Source: Bacteriovorax stolpii (GTDB taxonomy: Bacteria > Bdellovibrionota > Bacteriovoracia > Bacteriovoracales > Bacteriovoracaceae). From it: DNA of 51,149 nucleotides. The position numbers and the translations under genes are program-made. Each line of letters begins with the position of its first letter. Positions within the stretch are counted from its first letter, which is position 1. Below the pieces are notes generated by a model. The model made no database searches. It worked only from the letters and a program-made list of their open reading frames with translations, and was not told the origin of the DNA. Location of the stretch: the NCBI GenBank assembly GCA_945883845.1, contig CAMCYI010000023.1:1-51149 (forward strand). Reading direction: 5' to 3'. Below are positions 49,425 to 51,149 of the stretch, piece after piece.

Positions 49425-50210
49425 ATGACGTATGAAACAATTAAATTCGAAAAAAAAGACGGGACCGCCGTTGTAACGATCAATCGTCCACAGGTTTACA
49501 ACGCTCTCAATGTGCAAGGCAAACTTGATATTATTGCAGGAATCAAAGAGGCCAATAAAGACTCTTCGATTCGTTCCATCGTTCTCGCAGCAGAAGGTAA
49601 AGCTTTCTGCTCAGGTCAGGATCTGAATGACAGAACTGTCGATGCAACGAAAGGTCCGGTGGATATCGGACACACGATTGAAACAGAATGGAATCCTCTG
49701 ATCGAGGCTATCCGAACATCTGAAAAACTCGTCATTGCTGCCATCCAGGGTGTCGCCGCAGGCGCCGGTCTTTCAGTGGTGCTGGCCGCAGATATGAAGA
49801 TTGCAGCCCCCGGTGTGCGCTTTATCGCGGGCTTTAGCCAGATCGGACTGGCTCCAGATGCAGGCATGAGTTTCATGCTAGTTAGACAAATAGGGTACAC
49901 GAAGGCCTTAGAGTTCGCTTTGTTAGGTAAGCCTCTTCTCTCAGAAGACATGCTCAAGTATAATTTCATCAACGAGATTAATGAGAATCCACTCGCTCGT
50001 GCTCTGGAACTTTCGGCTGAGATTAACAAACTTGCACCACTTTCTGTTAAAATGGTGAAGAAGAATTTCCAGCATGCGGCCGAGAAACAACTCTCAGAAG
50101 TCCTGCAGCGTGAAAAATTCGCGCAAAGATTTCTTGGATTCTCAGAAGACTACAAAGAAGGCGTCGGAGCTTTTTTAGAAAAACGTAAACCAAATTTTAA
50201 AGGTCAATAA
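49425..50210 (+). CDS. PaaG-like epoxyphenylacetyl-CoA isomerase (enoyl-CoA hydratase family)
   Basis: A crotonase-fold isomerase; PaaG converts ring-1,2-epoxyphenylacetyl-CoA to the oxepin form. GKAFCSGQDLNDR is the oxyanion segment typical of PaaG. The first hydratase Glu is absent in GVAAGAGLSVVLAADMK, and GFSQIGLAPDAGMSF has the Asp used by isomerases, as in PaaG. The 261-residue length is standard. The chosen ATG is preferred over a TTG 15 bases upstream that lies inside the lipoprotein gene. The diiron-oxygenase gene follows after 10 bases. Confidence 0.88.
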   Translation: MTYETIKFEKKDGTAVVTINRPQVYNALNVQGKLDIIAGIKEANKDSSIRSIVLAAEGKAFCSGQDLNDRTVDATKGPVDIGHTIETEWNPLIEAIRTSEKLVIAAIQGVAAGAGLSVVLAADMKIAAPGVRFIAGFSQIGLAPDAGMSFMLVRQIGYTKALEFALLGKPLLSEDMLKYNFINEINENPLARALELSAEINKLAPLSVKMVKKNFQHAAEKQLSEVLQREKFAQRFLGFSEDYKEGVGAFLEKRKPNFKGQ

Positions 50211-50220
50211 GGAGCAATCC

Positions 50221-51036
50221 ATGAGTCAGTATACAAAAGAAGATGAAACACTCTTTGAAGAAATCAAAAACGGCAGGACCTTCGACAAGGATTCTGAGAT
50301 GCCGGAAATCTACAGAAAGAATCTCCTGAATCTTCTCTGGATGCAGGCCGATTCAGAATATGCTGGTGGACTTGGTTACATGCCATGGATCGCAAAAGCA
50401 CCAAATGCACACGAAAGAGTTCTGGTTGCTCAGATCGTGAAAGACGAAATGAGACATGCTCACGTGATCTATAACATTCTCAATGATCTGGGTCAGAAGA
50501 CTCACGAGCATATGCTGGCCCACGAGTTTGACTGGCGATTGCCGGACGATATGGCGAACATCGGGTTTGCCCGCGCGAAAAAAGACAAACGCGTAAATAT
50601 TTTCTACTACCAGATCACTCACTGGGAAGACTTCTGCCTTTTTAACTTTCTCATGGACCGCGCTGCCGGCCACGTTCTGGAAGACACTCAGAACTCATCA
50701 TACATTCCGTGGAAGACTGCAATTGGTACTATCGTGAAAGAAGAGCATATGCACCTGGCTCACGGTGACAAGACGGTTAAGACAATGGCGCAGGATCCGG
50801 CGACTAGAGAGTTTCTTCAAAAGAGACTTAATCTCTGGTGGCCGCGGGTGATGAATACTTTCGGCAAATCTACCGGCGGAGCAAACGACATTTACCAAAG
50901 ACTCGGATTGAAAAATCGCTCGAACGCTGATGTTCGTTCGGCTTTTGTAAAAGAGATCAATGAAAAATGTGCAGAATGGGGACTTAAAGTTCCTGAGTAT
51001 AAAGAAGCTGAACAGCCTCTCGAATACACCGCTTAA
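50221..51036 (+). CDS. PaaA-family diiron oxygenase subunit
   Basis: A ferritin-like diiron protein of the phenylacetyl-CoA epoxidase alpha-subunit family (PaaA; BoxB is related). Probable iron ligands: E46 (DSEYAGG), E76 and H79 (KDEMRHAH), D137 (HWEDF), and E175 and H178 (KEEHMHL). Shared context includes PWIAKAP near residue 55 and WWPRVMNTFG near the end. At 271 residues it is shorter than E. coli PaaA (309). The next gene is a 3-hydroxyacyl-CoA dehydrogenase, not paaB or paaC, so the other epoxidase subunits must be elsewhere or absent. A GGAG site precedes the ATG. Confidence 0.85.
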   Translation: MSQYTKEDETLFEEIKNGRTFDKDSEMPEIYRKNLLNLLWMQADSEYAGGLGYMPWIAKAPNAHERVLVAQIVKDEMRHAHVIYNILNDLGQKTHEHMLAHEFDWRLPDDMANIGFARAKKDKRVNIFYYQITHWEDFCLFNFLMDRAAGHVLEDTQNSSYIPWKTAIGTIVKEEHMHLAHGDKTVKTMAQDPATREFLQKRLNLWWPRVMNTFGKSTGGANDIYQRLGLKNRSNADVRSAFVKEINEKCAEWGLKVPEYKEAEQPLEYTA

Positions 51037-51039
51037 TTC

Positions 51040-51149
51040 ATGAACCTTCAGAGAATAGTCGTCATCGGTGCCGGCACTATGGGTGCTGGTATTGCACAAT
51101 GGTTTGCTCAGCAGAAGTGCAACGTTGAGCTTGTTGATAATTCCGAAGA
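51040..51149 (+). CDS. 3-hydroxyacyl-CoA dehydrogenase, N-terminal part (PaaH-like)
   Basis: Only the first 36 codons are in the window. They encode the NAD-binding Rossmann start VVIGAGTMGAGIAQWFAQ (GxGxxG) followed by an acidic strand end (ELVDNSE), as in 3-hydroxyacyl-CoA dehydrogenases such as PaaH. It starts 3 bases after the diiron-oxygenase gene, consistent with one catabolic operon. Confidence 0.8.
   Translation, partial: MNLQRIVVIGAGTMGAGIAQWFAQQKCNVELVDNSE

Overview
The window is a dense, mixed-strand stretch of bacterial chromosome of roughly 45% G+C. Many proteins carry Sec signals or lipoboxes, and genes often overlap by 1-17 bases. Together with secreted cysteine-containing proteins of unknown family, a TPR/winged-helix regulator, a degenerate HD-GYP protein and a phenylacetate-type catabolic cluster, this suggests a Bdellovibrionota/Bacteriovoracales-like predator or relative (Bacteriovorax/Peredibacter type). 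That placement is inference from gene content; no rRNA is present. I see no tRNA, rRNA, CRISPR array, insertion sequence or phage.

Layout. 1-9.8 kb is an envelope/secretome region: two large secreted proteins sharing a C-terminal motif, an M15 peptidase, a repetitive Ser/Pro/Tyr-rich secreted protein, a thioesterase, a C-terminally anchored protein, an outer-membrane barrel candidate and a 2H-phosphoesterase-like protein. 9.8-13.1 kb holds enolase, an orphan CpaF/TadA ATPase, a cupredoxin-like protein and a small CutA/NIF3-like protein. 13.2-14.6 kb has a secreted HEXXH protease followed by the decayed 3' end of a paralogue. 14.6-19.3 kb carries an FKBP lipoprotein, a FecCD-type ABC importer whose binding-protein candidate is separated from the ATPase by an antisense M48 protease, and RNase HI. 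19.4-22.4 kb has a PTPS-III-like protein overlapping an M14 carboxypeptidase, a membrane-anchored ferredoxin and PlsC. 22.4-28.4 kb is the translation operon rimP-nusA-infB-rbfA-truB on the minus strand, preceded by a terminator-like hairpin that contains a nine-codon leader ORF. 28.5-30.7 kb is a TPR/winged-helix regulator unit. 31-35.7 kb is thrS (lacking TGS), ddl, a degenerate HD-GYP protein and two small genes.

35.7-42.9 kb holds an arylpyruvate-type ketoacid ferredoxin oxidoreductase translationally coupled to a Nudix-metallo-beta-lactamase fusion, a NYN nuclease, a secreted peroxiredoxin and 4-hydroxyphenylpyruvate dioxygenase. 43.7-47.9 kb is a complete phosphate importer, pstS-pstC-pstA followed by two different pstB genes and no phoU. 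47.9-51.1 kb is a phenylacetate-degradation-like operon: an EthD protein, PaaF-like, a lipoprotein, PaaG-like, a PaaA-family diiron protein and a PaaH-like gene cut by the window end.

The most notable signal is the tandem pstB pair. PstB1 keeps LSGGQ but lacks the Q-loop Gln and the H-loop His; PstB2 keeps those but lacks LSGGQ (it reads LSLEK). The lesions are reciprocal, which predicts an obligate PstB1/PstB2 heterodimer with one canonical and one degenerate ATP site, in a transporter family whose ATPase is normally a homodimer. Other items worth following are the rimP leader, a putative leaderless promoter, the protease remnant, the antisense-split importer, the PTPS-III protein and a metabolic link from aromatic amino acids through arylpyruvate oxidation to aryl-CoA degradation.
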